Of a stretch of 64,000 nt of DNA, positions 1-11,489 are shown piece after piece (the stretch's first letter is position 1; each line of letters starts with the position of its first letter). The position numbers and the translations under genes are program-made. The notes beneath the pieces are model-generated. The model ran no database searches. It saw nothing but the letters and a program-made list of their open reading frames with translations, and was not told the origin of the DNA. Source of the stretch: Aselliscus stoliczkanus (Eukaryota; Chordata; Mammalia; Chiroptera; Hipposideridae); NCBI GenBank assembly GCA_033961575.1, contig CM066740.1:63061213-63125212 (forward strand). Reading direction: 5' to 3'.

Positions 1-59
1 GCTAGAGACCCCTCATCTCATATATAGGCTTTTGTTCTTAATCTATTTTAGAATTTAAT

Positions 60-885
60 TTTCTTTAAGAATGATGAATACAATTTAACATGAGATATTT
101 GTATGTCGCATTCTGTCTAGTCTCCCCATTTCTTAAAAAATGTGGATAATTCAATTGTTTTTAGTATATTCACAGATTTGTGCAACCATCACCAAAACCA
201 GTGTTGGAATATTTTCATCACTTCACCCAGAAACCTCACACCCCTAAGACATAGTCCCCCCATGTCCCTATATCCTCCAGTCCCTGGCAACCACTAATCT
301 GCTTTAGGTCTCTGTAGATTTTCCTGTTCTTGGCATTTGGTGTAAATGGAATTCTACAGTATGTGGTCTTTTGTGTCTGACTTCTTTCCACTCAGCGTAA
401 TGTTTTCAGGGTTCATCTGTGTTGGAGTGTATATCAATACTTCATTCCTTTGACTGCCAAACACTATACCATCATATGGATAGACCATGTTTTATTTATC
501 CATTCAATGGTTGATGGATTTTGGGGTTGTTTCCACTTTTTGGCTATTTTGAATAATGCTGCTATGAGCATTCATGTACAAATTTTAGTGTGATTATATG
601 TTTCCACTTCTCCTGGGTAGATACCTGAGGTGGACTTGTTGGGTCTTATGGTAACTGTGTGTTTAACCTTCTGAGGAACCGCCAGACCAGTTTCCATAGG
701 GGCTACATGATTCTACTTTGCCACCAGCAACATATGAGGGTTGGTTCCAATTTCTCAATATCTTCATTGGCATTTACTTTCAATTTTCTTGATTCCAGCC
801 ATCTTAGTGGGTGTGAGTGGTATTTCATTGTGGTTTTAGTTTTCAGTTCTCTGTGGAATGTTTTATTAAATTAAGTAGAAGGTAA
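60..885 (-). mobile_element. Old L1 (L1M type) 3' end, ORF2 tail plus 3' UTR
   Basis: Read on the minus strand, this contains the end of L1 ORF2 (a broken frame matching the segment that precedes the L1 3' UTR) and then a typical L1M 3' UTR. The UTR includes the familiar stretch about a gain of signal through GATGGTTGCACAA near 180-195, read on the minus strand. The copy is 5'-truncated at about 885 and heavily mutated, so it is an old, dead insertion. It lies in MET intron 3 in the same orientation as MET. The end near position 60 is approximate and I could not find a target-site duplication. Confidence 0.8.
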
Positions 886-1266
886 GTTTCCTTCTGGAGG
901 CTCTCCAGCCTCCTATTCATTTCTCCTCCCTGAGGCTGAGTTCTTGGTTGGCATCACCTGCTCAGCCTCCCACACAGTATTCTAGAGAGCACCCCTCAGG
1001 GTCAGACTGGACTTCTGTAAAACAGGGTCCCTGGTAGGTGAGGGAAGGGCAGAAAGAGCAAACATGGGTTCTCACAGAAGAACCAGTCAGAGTAGGAGAT
1101 GTACCACACTCCCCAAGAGCTACTGTTTTTTGAAGATCAAAGTGAATTTTCCTTATATTCAGAAAATATACTGAATGAGACCTTTGATATTATTTAGATT
1201 GATTTTAATTTAAAAGTTAAGAAAAATAGAGGATTTCTATTAAGGAATAAAGAAAACTTCATTTTA

Positions 1267-1419
1267 TTTTATATTTTTTTATTTTTAGGTGAGCCATCCT
1301 GCCACCTGTTGGCAGCTTAGCAGCAGCTCAGCCCTGGCTGGGCATCGAACTGCTGTTGCTCAGAGCTCAGCTCGCATTCTTGAGCAAGCTTTTAACCAAC
1401 TGAGTCACTCGGCCGGCCC
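1267..1419 (-). mobile_element. tRNA-derived SINE, single-module form ending at the start of module 2
   Basis: On the minus strand it begins GGGCCGGCCGAGTGACTCAG, followed by a box-A-like stretch with GGTTAA and a box-B-like AGTTCGATGCC. It ends just after GGCAGGATGGCTCA in an A-rich tail. The 17-bp direct repeat AAGAAAACTTCATTTTA at 1250-1266 and 1420-1436 is a perfect target-site duplication, so the insertion is fairly young. The last bases before the tail match the start of module 2 of the three-module elements at 6971-7473 and 30645-31159. Confidence 0.88.
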
Positions 1420-1724
1420 AAGAAAACTTCATTTTAAATGAAAGATGGTGCAAATTATCGGAGAAAAATGTGAGCAACAGACTGGGTTATAACTGGATAT
1501 GACTTCAGGATGCAGGGAAGGAGGTCTGCTTTCCCAGTTCCCCGTAAATTCTGGCCCATACTAGATCGCAAAGGATTAGCTATTGCCTAAATATATGAAC
1601 AGACTTAAATAAGCTCACTTAAGCCTTGATATCTTCATGCGATTTTAAGATATGTCAGATATTTAAATAACCTTCATGAATTTGATCTGTATTTTCAAGG
1701 CATGGCTCCTGATGCCTCTTGCTC

Positions 1725-2062
1725 CTTGCCTGCTGCAATGGACTGAACATGGCCTTCCAAAAATTATATGTTGAAATATTAACCCCAATTTGATGGTATT
1801 AGGAGGTGAGACCTTTGGGGGGTGATTAGGTCATGAGGGTGAGGCCCTCCTGAATAAGATTAGTGCCCTTATCAAAAGAACCTCAGAGAGCTCTCCTGCC
1901 CTCAGCAAGAAGATGGCATTCTATGAACCAAGAAGCAGATCTTCACCAGATACCACATCTGTTGGCACTTTGAGCTTGGACTTCCCAGATTCCAGTACTC
2001 TGGGAAATAAACGCTTAAGCCACTCAGTCTCTGGTAATTTGTTGTAGCAGCCTGGACTAAGA
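1725..2062 (+). mobile_element. Solo MaLR LTR (MST/MLT1 type)
   Basis: This is a non-coding long terminal repeat of an old mammalian LTR retrotransposon. Diagnostic parts in order are a start like TGGACTGAACATGG, the stretch around GATGGTATTAGGAGGTGAGA, GATTAGGTCATGAGGGTGAG, a polyadenylation-like AATAAA near 2006, and an end near GCAGCCTGGACTAAGAC. No internal region or second LTR is present, so it is a solo LTR. Family assignment is from memory of the consensus. Confidence 0.8.
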
Positions 2063-2253
2063 CCTTTACTATTTTATTCAGTATGTGAGAAACATTAGTG
2101 TTTGTTTAGAATAGAATCAGATGTGAAGAGTAGCATTATCTGTTTCAATCAAGGTAAACATCTATTTTTCTGGAATAGAAAAAAGATAAAACATGAGAAG
2201 AAGTAGAAATTACTGATTGGTACTGACAACTCAAAATTAAAGGTGGTAAGACA

Positions 2254-2359
2254 GGGCCGGCCGAGTGGCGCGGTGGTAAGCGCTGGCTTGGGAAGCCAGC
2301 GGCCCTGGTTTGGTCCCACATATGAGGGCCAGTGACACTGCCCTCAAAAAAAAAAAAAA
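2254..2359 (+). mobile_element. tRNA-derived SINE, short form with A tail
   Basis: It starts GGGCCGGCCGAGTGGCGCGG with a box-A-like GTGGCGCGGTGGTAAG and a box-B-like region around GGTTTGGTCCC, then GAGGGCCAGTGACACTGCC and an A tail of about 13. The perfect 11-bp duplication GTGGTAAGACA at 2243-2253 and 2360-2370 shows an L1-style insertion. The same short form recurs at 5521, 44471 and 49995 (minus strand). Confidence 0.9.
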
Positions 2360-2663
2360 GTGGTAAGACAAAGTATCAGGTAGCAAAAGTTGAATTAAAT
2401 GAAGCTTTACTCTGTTTTTTCCTTCATTTTTTTTTGTATAGGGAACAAGTGTTTCTATACCAACTTGAGTATATACAAAAGGTATATAAGAAGTATATAC
2501 AAAGGTATATACAAAAAGCAAAACAATTTTCCTTACTATTACAATAGTAGTATGTGTGTGTTTCAACTTTCTGAAATGAATCAAAGGGAGTCAAAATGAG
2601 TCAATTCCAGACGAAACCCTTCGTAAAAAAAAAAAAAAAAAAAATTAAGCATCTAAAAACTAG

Positions 2664-2825
2664 TCTAGCAAATTTCTAAAAATTTAAATGTAATTAATAC
2701 TTTCAAATCAATATTTCAAATACAATGATTGTAGAATTAGCCAATCTAGCAAATTTCTAAAAAATTAAATGTAATTAATACTTTCAAATCAATATTTCAA
2801 ATACAATGATTGTAGAATTAGCCAA
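2664..2825. repeat. 81-bp tandem duplication, two copies
   Basis: Copy one is 2664-2744 and copy two is 2745-2825. They begin TCTAGCAAATTTCTAAAAA and are identical except for about one base. The sequence is AT-rich with no reading frame and I do not recognise it as part of a mobile element. The near-identity suggests a recent duplication. Confidence 0.95.
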
Positions 2826-2870
2826 TCTATACTCAGAGTATATCTATTTCTGAATTTTAAGTGATAAAAG

Positions 2871-5505
2871 TTTAAAAAACTACTGATATATATATTTCAT
2901 GTCTTAAAATGTCTCTCTACTCTTTCAAAAAAGCACCCAAACAAGAATCTGTGTTATTATATGCTACTCAAAACAAACAAACAAAAGTTTAGCATTTTCT
3001 CATCATTTCAAATATTTATGTTTTAAATTTCTATGCATGTAATAGTGTGTAAGATAAGGGTATTTTAAGATATGCATTAATGCATTTTAGTAAACTATAC
3101 ATGAACTGGGGTTAACTTTTAGTTATGGACTTAACTGAAATTACCATTTATAATAGGTTCTTTTTTGCACAAAAGAAATTTCAGAACTCATTAGTATATT
3201 TTCTTCTAGAGAAATATACCAAAGCTACCATTCTTTAGGAACTGTAACTAAGTCAATAACATGCACATTAAAAAAAGGCTGATGATATTTTTATCTGAGC
3301 TTTTTTTGAAGGAGACAAGACCGGTAAGTCAGCAATCCCTAAAGAGAAACATTATTCAGGTTCAAACTTCATTTGGCTGTGTCTCTTGCCAGATGCTCAT
3401 AGCATTGATGAATTGATGATCTGTGTCTCCATACTCTAAAATAGCAGTAATCCCAAGCGTAATGTATGCCACCGGCTTCCAACACAGAGCATTGATGGGC
3501 CATGATGGTGGCACAGGAACCGAAGGAATCTGGACAGGAGGTCAATAGATGAATTGATTCTTCTTACTGGAAGCAAGTAATCATTCTTAAATTTACTGAT
3601 TACTAACATGATCCTTGAAGTAATGGGCATGTGAAGTAATGATCACGACCTAAGGATGTCTTTTTAGGTGATCCCTACCTCTTTAAATTTCCTGCTTACG
3701 ACTGAACTAGTCCAGTTAAGAGGCACAAGAGAAACGGTGTGATGCGTGGTAATAGCATTGAAGAATTGGGGATAGGGAAAAGGGGGACTGGAGCAGAGCC
3801 AGGAAGATGCCCAAGAGCCTGATGACAGCTGTGACAGTGCCCAGGTGGTGGCCACTGTATGTGTACAAGGTAGCTGCCCAGTGAATGTTAGTGGAGCTGA
3901 ACTTGAAACCAGTCTGGAAAGTGACTCCCCACCCCCAATCCATCCCTGACCCACTCACTCTCTCTGGCCTGACAGTCATGCACAAATATTTTAATAGCAA
4001 TGCCTCGCATCCAGAGATTAAAGCCCTTATATAAGTGCTGTAAAAAAATCAAGCAGGCATTGTTTTTGGACTTAGATTAGACGAGGAGCTCAGAAGGGGA
4101 GACGCGGGCAATCCCTGTGATTAGTCCTGTGATCTTCATGAGGATCCCTCTGCCTTCTCCCACGTAGGCTGCACACGGCACCACCAGTGTTCCTGAGTAT
4201 TCCTCTCCTCTACGGCCCCTCCTCCCCCAAAGTGTGTAAGAAGGCGCATTCTCGTTGCTTATTTATACTCTCGAATATTGCATATCGTGTTATTTTACTT
4301 CAAAGCATCCCAAGAGAGTGTTCACACAAATAAAAACTGTTTCTGAAATCTAAATCTGTATCGATCTATATCTACAGATGGGCTCAGATATATGTAGCCA
4401 TCAGAGTATTTAGACGTAGTTGCACCTGCATGAGATAAGTTACACATGTTTAAATGTTAGAAACATGTCAAAAATGTCTTCGCTGCCATATATAATATCG
4501 TTAGCTAAACAATATAATGCTTTCTAATCAAATAACCACTGTGAAATACCTGATTCACTTTGCACCCGACAGCTGGGGCTGTAGCTTGGATTCCCAGGCG
4601 GAGCTGAACATAAGCACAATAGGAAAGGCAGAAACAGCTGCAAACTCAGGAGAAAGCATTTGTAAAGCAACTTTGCCTTTAGGCTTCAGGCTAGGAAGGA
4701 AGTAAAATCATTTTTCTTTTCCTTTTCATGTACGGCAGCTGTTTTTGGAAAAAAAAATGTCTGTTCTATTTTGTAACAGAAACTCCATAGTATTATTAAA
4801 ATACAAGTTGTGGAAGCTTAGGCCTGGCCCCAGATTTAGCATTTTAGGGCAGTCAAAACATTTACAGAACTCGGCAGGAAGTTCCATTCAGCTAGATTGG
4901 CTGGAAGAACCCACGGTCTGTGCTCAGCACTGACTCCTCCCCCAACAATATTTGCTGTAAACAGACATGATTGCAGTGATGTTGACTGTTTGATCCTTCA
5001 ACTGCGTTAGGTTTATTTACATACAATTTAATGGAATGGGGTTCTCTTAGGCAGTTGTCAGAGAAATAGATCCTCTGTGGCTGTCAACAGTCCTTTGTGC
5101 CCTTGTTTGTAGACTTTCTATCAGGTATATGTTTTTATCTCCTCTACCACAATTTTAATTCCTTAAAGACAGGTTCTGTGTCACTTCTTTCTTTGCTTCA
5201 TTTATTTGCCAAGTAAAGCAAAGTTAGTAAGTTCCAATACATATTTGGTGAATTAAAAGCTACCTGATTTAAAACAAAAAAACAGTAATATCAGTACTTT
5301 TCATAAATAAGTATCTACTTGGTTTACTTATTTTTATCTGTAATGTTTTGGATGCACAAGTAATGCGCATAATATAGGTTCTTTTATGAAAATGCTGGGA
5401 GACAACAATAAAACATTTGCCACAGCATTTCTGTTATAATGAAACTGATGTATAACATAACACTTGGGTGGAGGATTCTGTCACACAGCAGAATTTACTG
5501 TTATT
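2871..5505. other. Intron 3 stretch with no recognisable feature
   Basis: I see no exon, no clear mobile element and no RNA gene over this 2.6 kb. The part at 5105-5250 is weakly like the 3' end of an old L2 element (a run resembling the L2 segment before its terminal repeats), but I could not be sure. The part at 4060-4260 is a little richer in G and C than its neighbours. Short open frames here look random. Confidence 0.5.
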
Positions 5506-5520
5506 AAAGCAACCTATCTA

Positions 5521-5647
5521 GGGCCGGCCGAGTGGCGCGGTGGTTAAGCACGCTGACTTGGGAAGCCAGCGGCCCCGGTTTGGGTCCCGTGACATATGAG
5601 AGCCAGTGACACTTCCCTCAAAAAAATAATAAAAATAAAAAAATAAT
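5521..5647 (+). mobile_element. tRNA-derived SINE, short form with AT-rich tail
   Basis: The body starts GGGCCGGCCGAGTGGCGCGG and ends near CCAGTGACACTTCCCTC, followed by a tail of A runs broken by T. The 15-bp direct repeat AAAGCAACCTATCTA at 5506-5520 and 5648-5662 is a perfect target-site duplication. The last two bases of the second copy are also the first two bases of the duplication flanking the next element, at 5661-5675. Confidence 0.9.
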
Positions 5648-5675
5648 AAAGCAACCTATCTAAAAATGGGATTTT

Positions 5676-6140
5676 TTTATTTTATTTTTTAAAGATTTTT
5701 ATTGGGGAGTTGGGGGAGGGGAACAGCGTTTAGGAACTAGGGAAGGGGAACAGACAAGTTGCTGTCCTTTTGTTCTTCAGTCTAGCTGTGGAGGACACTG
5801 CTTCACTGGCCCATGTTGGTATCATCGTTGCACTCTTCCGGATGAGGCAGATCAGTCACCAGCCTCTGGACTGCCGCTCACAGCGGCTCATCACAGCTCA
5901 TGCTGGCTGCCAGCCACTCACGCTGGCTGCCGGCCACTCACTGTAGCCTATGGCAGCCCACTGCAGCAGGGGCTGCAGCTATGCCTTCCCAGGGACTCAC
6001 AGCAGCCCAGCTCCAGGTAGAGCTGTTGTTCACCATCTTAGCTGTAGAGGGCAGTGTCACTGGCCCTCATATGTGGAATCTGAACTGGGGCCATTGGCAT
6101 CCCAAGCCAGCTCTTAACCAACGTGCCACATGGCCAGCCC
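5676..6140 (-). mobile_element. Chimeric long SINE: short-form head joined to long-form tail
   Basis: On the minus strand the head (6140 down to about 6040) matches the short SINE form, including GGTTAAGAGCTGGCTTGGGA and the GAGGGCCAGTGACACTGCC end. About 200 bp of unrelated GC-rich sequence with repeated GGCTGCCA/GGCTGGCA-like words follows. The 3' end then matches the tail of the three-module elements, with runs of CCCC, CCCCAATAAAAATC and a terminal poly-A. The perfect 15-bp duplication TAAAAATGGGATTTT at 5661-5675 and 6141-6155 shows it inserted as one unit. Confidence 0.82.
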
Positions 6141-6970
6141 TAAAAATGGGATTTTATTAGAGCTTTAGAATCTGGAAATAGGCCAGGAACCTTTTGATGT
6201 AAAAAAGTGTCAGACCTAAAGTGACTGTGGAAAGCTGATTAATATGGAACTGGATTGGTGAGGTAATAGATAATTTAGGAAGAAAGAGAAGCAGAAATAA
6301 CGATAAAGGGAAGCAAATGAACATATGAACACATTAGGAATGCAATAGATATTAACTTCTTTCATCCTCCTACAATTTTTTTGGCAATTCTATAGAATAA
6401 CATCAATGTAAACTGAGAAAAAAACACATAAACACACCATAATGCCACACATTTCACAAGGATAATAGATACGGCCATATTACAAATATGTTCAAGTGGT
6501 TGTCTGTGTGGGTGGGGACAAGGTAGTCTTTCTTCAGATCTGAGGAGTTAGGACAGAATTAAACGGTCTGAGGTGGGTATAGAGAAACACGAGGCTGGGA
6601 GCTGGAGGGAGTGGGAGAAAGTGTTTTGTTAACTGTGAACCACGGGAGGAAGAACTGAGTGTGGAGAATATTTAGATAACAGGGTCTATATGATTCACTT
6701 GGAGTTAGGAAGGACTTATTGACATGTTTTCGGTCCGAAAAAATTCTACCATGCCCACTAGTGTAAGAAAAACATGATTGAAAATGTGGCAATTATCAAT
6801 ACGCAGACTGCTATAAAAACAGTGGTAATTTTTAAAAATATGTTTGTAAAAGAAGACAGAAAGAGGATGTAGAGATGGGCAAGTCACAGGAAAACATCAT
6901 CCGCAATTCATTTGCTACAAGTCATTGTCTGACCAGGATGTTAATTATATCGATGACTATGAAACGAGCA

Positions 6971-7473
6971 ATTTTTTTTTTAAAGATTTTTATTGGGGAA
7001 TTGGGGGAGGGGAACAGTGTTGGAGAATTGGGGAAGTGGACCAGCCAAGTTGTTGTTCTTCGATCTTCGTTGTAGAAGGCGCCAGTCGCCATCTGGCTTC
7101 CCATCGGCAGCTCGTGGCCTCTAAGTTCAAGGTGTTGTGTTCAGTCTTAGTTGCGGGTGGGCATAGCCACCATCCCAAGTGGGAGTCAAACCCAGCAGCC
7201 TTGTTGTTAAGAGCGCACGCCCTATCCATTGAGCCATCCAAGTGGCAGCTCAGTTCAAGGTGCTGAGCTCAGTCTTGTTGTGGGTGGGTGTAGCCACCAT
7301 CCAACAGGCAACCTTGTTATACCAGCTGAGCCATCCTGCCACCTGTTGGCAGTCAGCAACAGCTCAGCTCAGGCGCAGCATCACTGGCTCATGTGGGAAT
7401 CGAACCGGTGGCCCTGTTGCTCAGTTTGCGCTCTTAAGCCAACTCTTAACCAACTAAGCCACTCAGCCAGCCC
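6971..7473 (-). mobile_element. Three-module tRNA-derived SINE
   Basis: Read on the minus strand, three tRNA-like units follow one another. Unit 1 starts at 7473 with GGGCTGGCTGAGTGGCTTAG and has a box-B-like CCGGTTCGATTCCC at 7396-7409. Unit 2 begins near 7333 with GGCTCAGCTGGTATAACAA. Unit 3 (about 7240-7178) has GGCTCAATGGATAGG and a box-B-like GGGTTTGACTCCC. The tail carries CCCCTCCCCCAATTCCCC and AATAAAAATC. Flanks ACGAGCA (6964-6970) and ACAAGCA (7474-7480) are a likely target duplication with one mismatch. The same architecture occurs at 30645-31159. Confidence 0.82.
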
Positions 7474-8299
7474 ACAAGCATCTCTTTTTAAAAGAAATTT
7501 CTAGTATTTGTAGGAATTCAATCTTTCCATAGATACCATTGTCATTTTGCATGAGTTAAGAATCTAATAAGGAACTCATGTTGAAAGCACTACGCAATAA
7601 CTATTAAAGCAGTAAAACAGCCAACACAAGAGCATTTTAATCTCTGCAAAGTGCTATGATTTTTGTATCTAGGAAACACAAGTTCTGAAATGTGAACTTT
7701 TATTGGATGGAAATACTGTTGCTATCCATTAAAAGCATTTCTTAACAAAATCCAGATTTTTTTTTCAGTATTTGAACTTCTTTGTATCTGGCCCCATCAT
7801 TTTGCAGAATCAGGAGAGTTGAAGTTACAACAGGATTTTGATGATAATGTCCCTTCCTAACTGCTGCCAACATTTCTCAGTGATGTGAATGTTTCTTCTC
7901 ATGGAGGCGCACGGTTCACACAATAGCTTTCCTTTGATCTGAAGCTTCCCTTGAAATAGAAAACATCGCCTGGAAGTGCTTTAATTGTTCCATTTTATTT
8001 TCCAATCATGTGATGGAAGTCATGAATGGAAAAGAAAAAAACCCCACAACAAACCATTTTGAGCAAAGGAATGAAAAGCAACAACATTTAAATCGAAAGC
8101 TTTAAGAATCTAACAAAAATAGGCCATAGACTTCATAAAAAGTAAACCAGCCTTCCTTGTTTGGCTTTCAGTCTTGTCTCTAGCTTCTATTATGATCCCC
8201 ACTTCACAATATTTGCAAGTACTTTACTGCAAAAATCAAAACCAATGAAGTGCATGCCGCCAGATGAAACCAACATGGGCTCGCTCAGAAAGCACTTAC

Positions 8300-8491
8300 C
8301 TGCATGAAGCGGCCCTCCAACGTTCCGAGGTTGGCGATGGTGAGGTCGCCTGTGATGAAGGTTGACACAGACGTCAGGAGGACTCGGTTGAACTGGCCCA
8401 TGAATAAGTCAACGCGCTGCAAAGCCGTGGTGAACTCCGTGCGGTATTCATCACTGCGCACTTCACAGCCTGATGGAATTCTCAGAAGTGT
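8300..8491 (-). CDS. MET: MET exon 3 (Sema domain, alpha/beta extracellular part)
   Basis: This exon is 192 bp, 64 codons, phase 0 at both ends, the same length as I recall for human exon 3. On the minus strand an AG acceptor sits at 8493-8492 (context TTTTATTCCAG) and a GT donor at 8299-8298 (context GTAAGTGC). It encodes residues 402-465: it starts [10 protein letters not shown], contains DEYRTEF, FMGQFN and [11 protein letters not shown], and ends GRFMQ. This is the Sema domain beta-propeller of the HGF receptor, which binds HGF outside the cell. The human glycosylation sequon in this exon (NSS) is replaced here by IPS, so that site is absent. The exon is open with no frameshift. I am sure of the identity. 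Confidence 0.97.
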
Positions 8492-9624
8492 CTGGAATAA
8501 AACATGGTCCTAGAATTAATGTGAGTGCAGATGCGAGCAAGCTGGTAAGACACGTTGCGGTGTGTCTTTTCAGAGGTTGGAGGTGGATGGGAGGGAGAGC
8601 TGTGCCAACAGACGCAGGCAGGCAGAGGCACTCCCAGGGGCCTAAACCGGCTCTGAGCTGGGGCAAACCCTATGTCCAGGTTTGACCCACAGTTCATCCC
8701 GTGCGGAAAGGTGGAGCTTAGCTGGTGTTATTTAAAGGAAAATCAACCTGTAAATGTCGCAGCCCTTGATAAAGGTCATGCTTCTTAGCAAGCAAGTCCA
8801 GTGAGACTAATTTCAACTGGAATAGTCCTAAAGGTTAGTCACACGGGGACATTATATTTTAACATGTATGCCTCTGGGAGGGACAGGTGTGGAGCTGCGG
8901 CTGACTGGTCATTCTGGGGGCGGCCCCAGGGCACAGACCCCAGGCCCAAGTGGGCGCATCTCATCCAGCATCTGGTCCAGGGTCTGGGGCTCATTTACTT
9001 CCTGGAGTCCTGGACTCCCTCTGCATCTGTGATATTCATGTTATCTGTTTCAGCTCCCCCATCTGTAAAACTGAGGGAATTATAGGAGTGTACCTATCGT
9101 GGAGGAAGAACTGCTGCAAAGATGAAATGAGCTGGTTCCTAGGAATCTCTTACAACAGAGCCCAGTGCGCAGAGCACACAGCACCACTCACGTGTTGTCA
9201 CCATTACGTGAAAGTCTCAAAAAATGCCAAATACATCAGTAACCAATGCACTAAAAGGCAATTACCACTCAATCAGGTGGTTATGCTTTAGGTTCAACGT
9301 CAAATGAAGGATTTTAGAAAATGCTGTTAGTAACAGTTCAGCGCTGTGAGCCCCTCCCTTCTCCTTGGCACGGCCATCTCCCGCTTTCCCTTCAGGCTGC
9401 CGCGTTTGTGTCTCCTTTGCAGGACTGTCCATGCCTGGCTGTCCCTGTGAGGGTATCTTCTCCGCTTGCTCTTCCCACTCTCCCCAGGCAGGCAGTCTCT
9501 CCCGTGCTGTCTCGGGATACTTACTTGTCACCTTTGTACCTCCATACCTCTCAGCTCTGAGCAGGCTGTGCCAACATCAGGCCATTAAATCTGCCTGCAG
9601 GTATGTCACACCTCAAGGTCCACA

Positions 9625-10420
9625 TGGTCGCTGCAGAAACCACAGCCTTCACAATTCCTCCAGGGGCACAGGTCAGAAACCTGGGTCCACCCTGACTCTC
9701 CATATATAGTCCGTGACCAAGTCCCTTCAGTAGCTCCTGGGCCCATCCAGGTGTGTCTGTCTCCACATCAACCTTTATTGAAGCCGCCCGTCCTTTCCTG
9801 CCAATGTTCCTGCCACACCCAGTCTCAGCTAATCTCTTTCCAGATCCAGTCTCTATAGTGCAGCCAGATTTTCTTCATAAAACATAAATCTCATCATGTC
9901 ACTCTGTTTAAAAACACTTAATACATCTCCCATTGCTCTTAGCATAAAGGACAAACATTTCAACATGACCAGTAAGGCCCTGCATTGCCTCTCCTTTGTC
10001 CCCTGGGGACAAAGAGCTGGCCGCCCTTCAGTTCTCCACATACGCCACGTGTCCTCCCATCACAGGGTCTCTGCAGGGCTGTGCCCTTTGCCTGAAATGC
10101 TCCTTCCACCTCCATTCACCTTGAACCATGATGCCTCCTTCAGATCTGTCATCCTTTACACAGGAGCTCTGTCCTGACCCCAATATCTAGGTCAAATTCT
10201 TCTATTATTTACACACATACATATTATGGTCTGGCACTTGTTACAGCTGCAACTACGATTTGGTTGCACGATTATATGATTGATGTGAGACTCCTCCAAG
10301 TGGGTCCCTGGGATCAGGGGTCCTGCTTGCTCACTGCTGCAGTTGCTTAGAGTAGATGAAATATCACACACAGCAAATCTTCAGGAAACACTAACTGAAC
10401 AAATGAACAAATGAATCAGT
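9625..10420 (+). mobile_element. L2 LINE 3' half
   Basis: The order of recognisable L2 segments is right: GTCAGAAACCTGGGTCCACC near 9670, the hydrophobic region ending with TCATCATGTCACTCTGTTTA near 9890, a segment with AAGGCCCTGCATTGCCT near 9975, TGCCCTTTGCCTGAAATGCT near 10082, and a degenerate 3' end with repeated AATGAACAAATGAA near 10400. It is an old, dead copy, antisense to MET. Confidence 0.75.
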
Positions 10421-11489
10421 TATGGGTAGCTGGGAAATGAGTGCAGAGATATGAACCAATATTGCTAACATTATTCTTTTCAGGAATAGAGGTAGCTAAG
10501 AGTTTATAAGGGACACATAGGGTGTCTGGCTCCTGACTTTCCTGACAAGATAGTTTCGTGTTGGTAAATCTGGGATTGATAACAGGGAGCAGGAGGATGT
10601 AGTAAGGAAAACAAAGGCTCACTAGGAAGAAAAATAAAAAAATTCATTCTTATACATATTTGTTATGTAGTTACAACTCCAGAAAATAATTTGAACATTA
10701 GATATGCTCTATTATTATCCTGTTATAACAATCAGAAAACTGTCACAGTCTATTTCAAAGCAACTTAGTTTAAGTACAAATTGAAATAAAACCTTTAGTT
10801 ATCCTTACATAAAATAAGCTTACTCCTTAAGGTCAAACTTCTGTCACACGGACTGCAAAATTCTTATATCTACTGACTTTTATGTTCAAAAATCACCTAA
10901 AATGCTGTTTTCTATAGCAACAATTATGCTTCATTTTAAATTGTGATAAATTAGCAAACAGAATCTCTGAAATGCTAAACCTACTGACTCATAATTAATG
11001 AAATGTTTTAGTTCTAGACATTTGTTTTGATGTATTAATGAGTGTTATTTTGCTATTTAATTAGAAGCTTTTTTTTCACCAAAGTACTATAGATTGCTCT
11101 GAGGAGTAGCAGATAACTGAGATGTACCAGCAACTCAATAGTAACCAATTAATTGGCTATTAAGTTTCTATTGGTGATCAATCATCCATTTCGCAGAGAT
11201 AGCCAGAACTATGGGAATCTGCTTAAAGGAGCCAAGACAGGTTTTAAATCAAATGCCATCTCAAATATTCCGTTAAAGAGGTGACTGCTTCTCAGGGCCA
11301 GCTTCTGTGGTTATTTTGTTCTTTTTCTTGCTGGATCTTAGTCTTTTTTTCTATATCTAGGTGGCATCCTGGGAACTTTGAAACCTCAAACTTGACCTTC
11401 AGTTCAGTGCTGGCAGAGATGTGATGAATTCATTGGGATATGAAACAGTTTGGTGTGTGTAGAGTCGTCTTTGACTGTAAACTAGTAGC

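Larger units (their letters stand above)
1..8299 (-). other. MET: MET intron 3, exon-3-proximal part
   Basis: This is everything downstream of exon 3 in the direction of MET transcription. It starts with a GT donor, read on the minus strand at 8299-8298 within the context GTAAGTGC. I looked for exon 4, whose human counterpart lies about 8 kb beyond exon 3, and found no matching reading frame, so it should lie just outside the left edge. The interval is made of repeats described separately, plus stretches in which I see nothing recognisable: 886-1249, 1437-1724, 2063-2242, 2371-2663, 2871-5505, 6156-6963 and 7481-8299. Confidence 0.9.

Noticed and set aside
2254..2359. tRNA gene
   Set aside because: Box A and box B-like motifs are present, but the cloverleaf is not complete and the A tail and target duplication show it is a SINE. 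The same applies to the other SINE copies.
1..8299. Possible MET exon 4
   Set aside because: I looked on the minus strand for the exon 4 protein pattern and flanking splice sites and found none. It is probably to the left of the window.
9262..9709. Overlapping open frames of 79-114 codons
   Set aside because: They are on both strands of a CT-rich stretch, with no recognisable domain and biased composition, so I regard them as chance.
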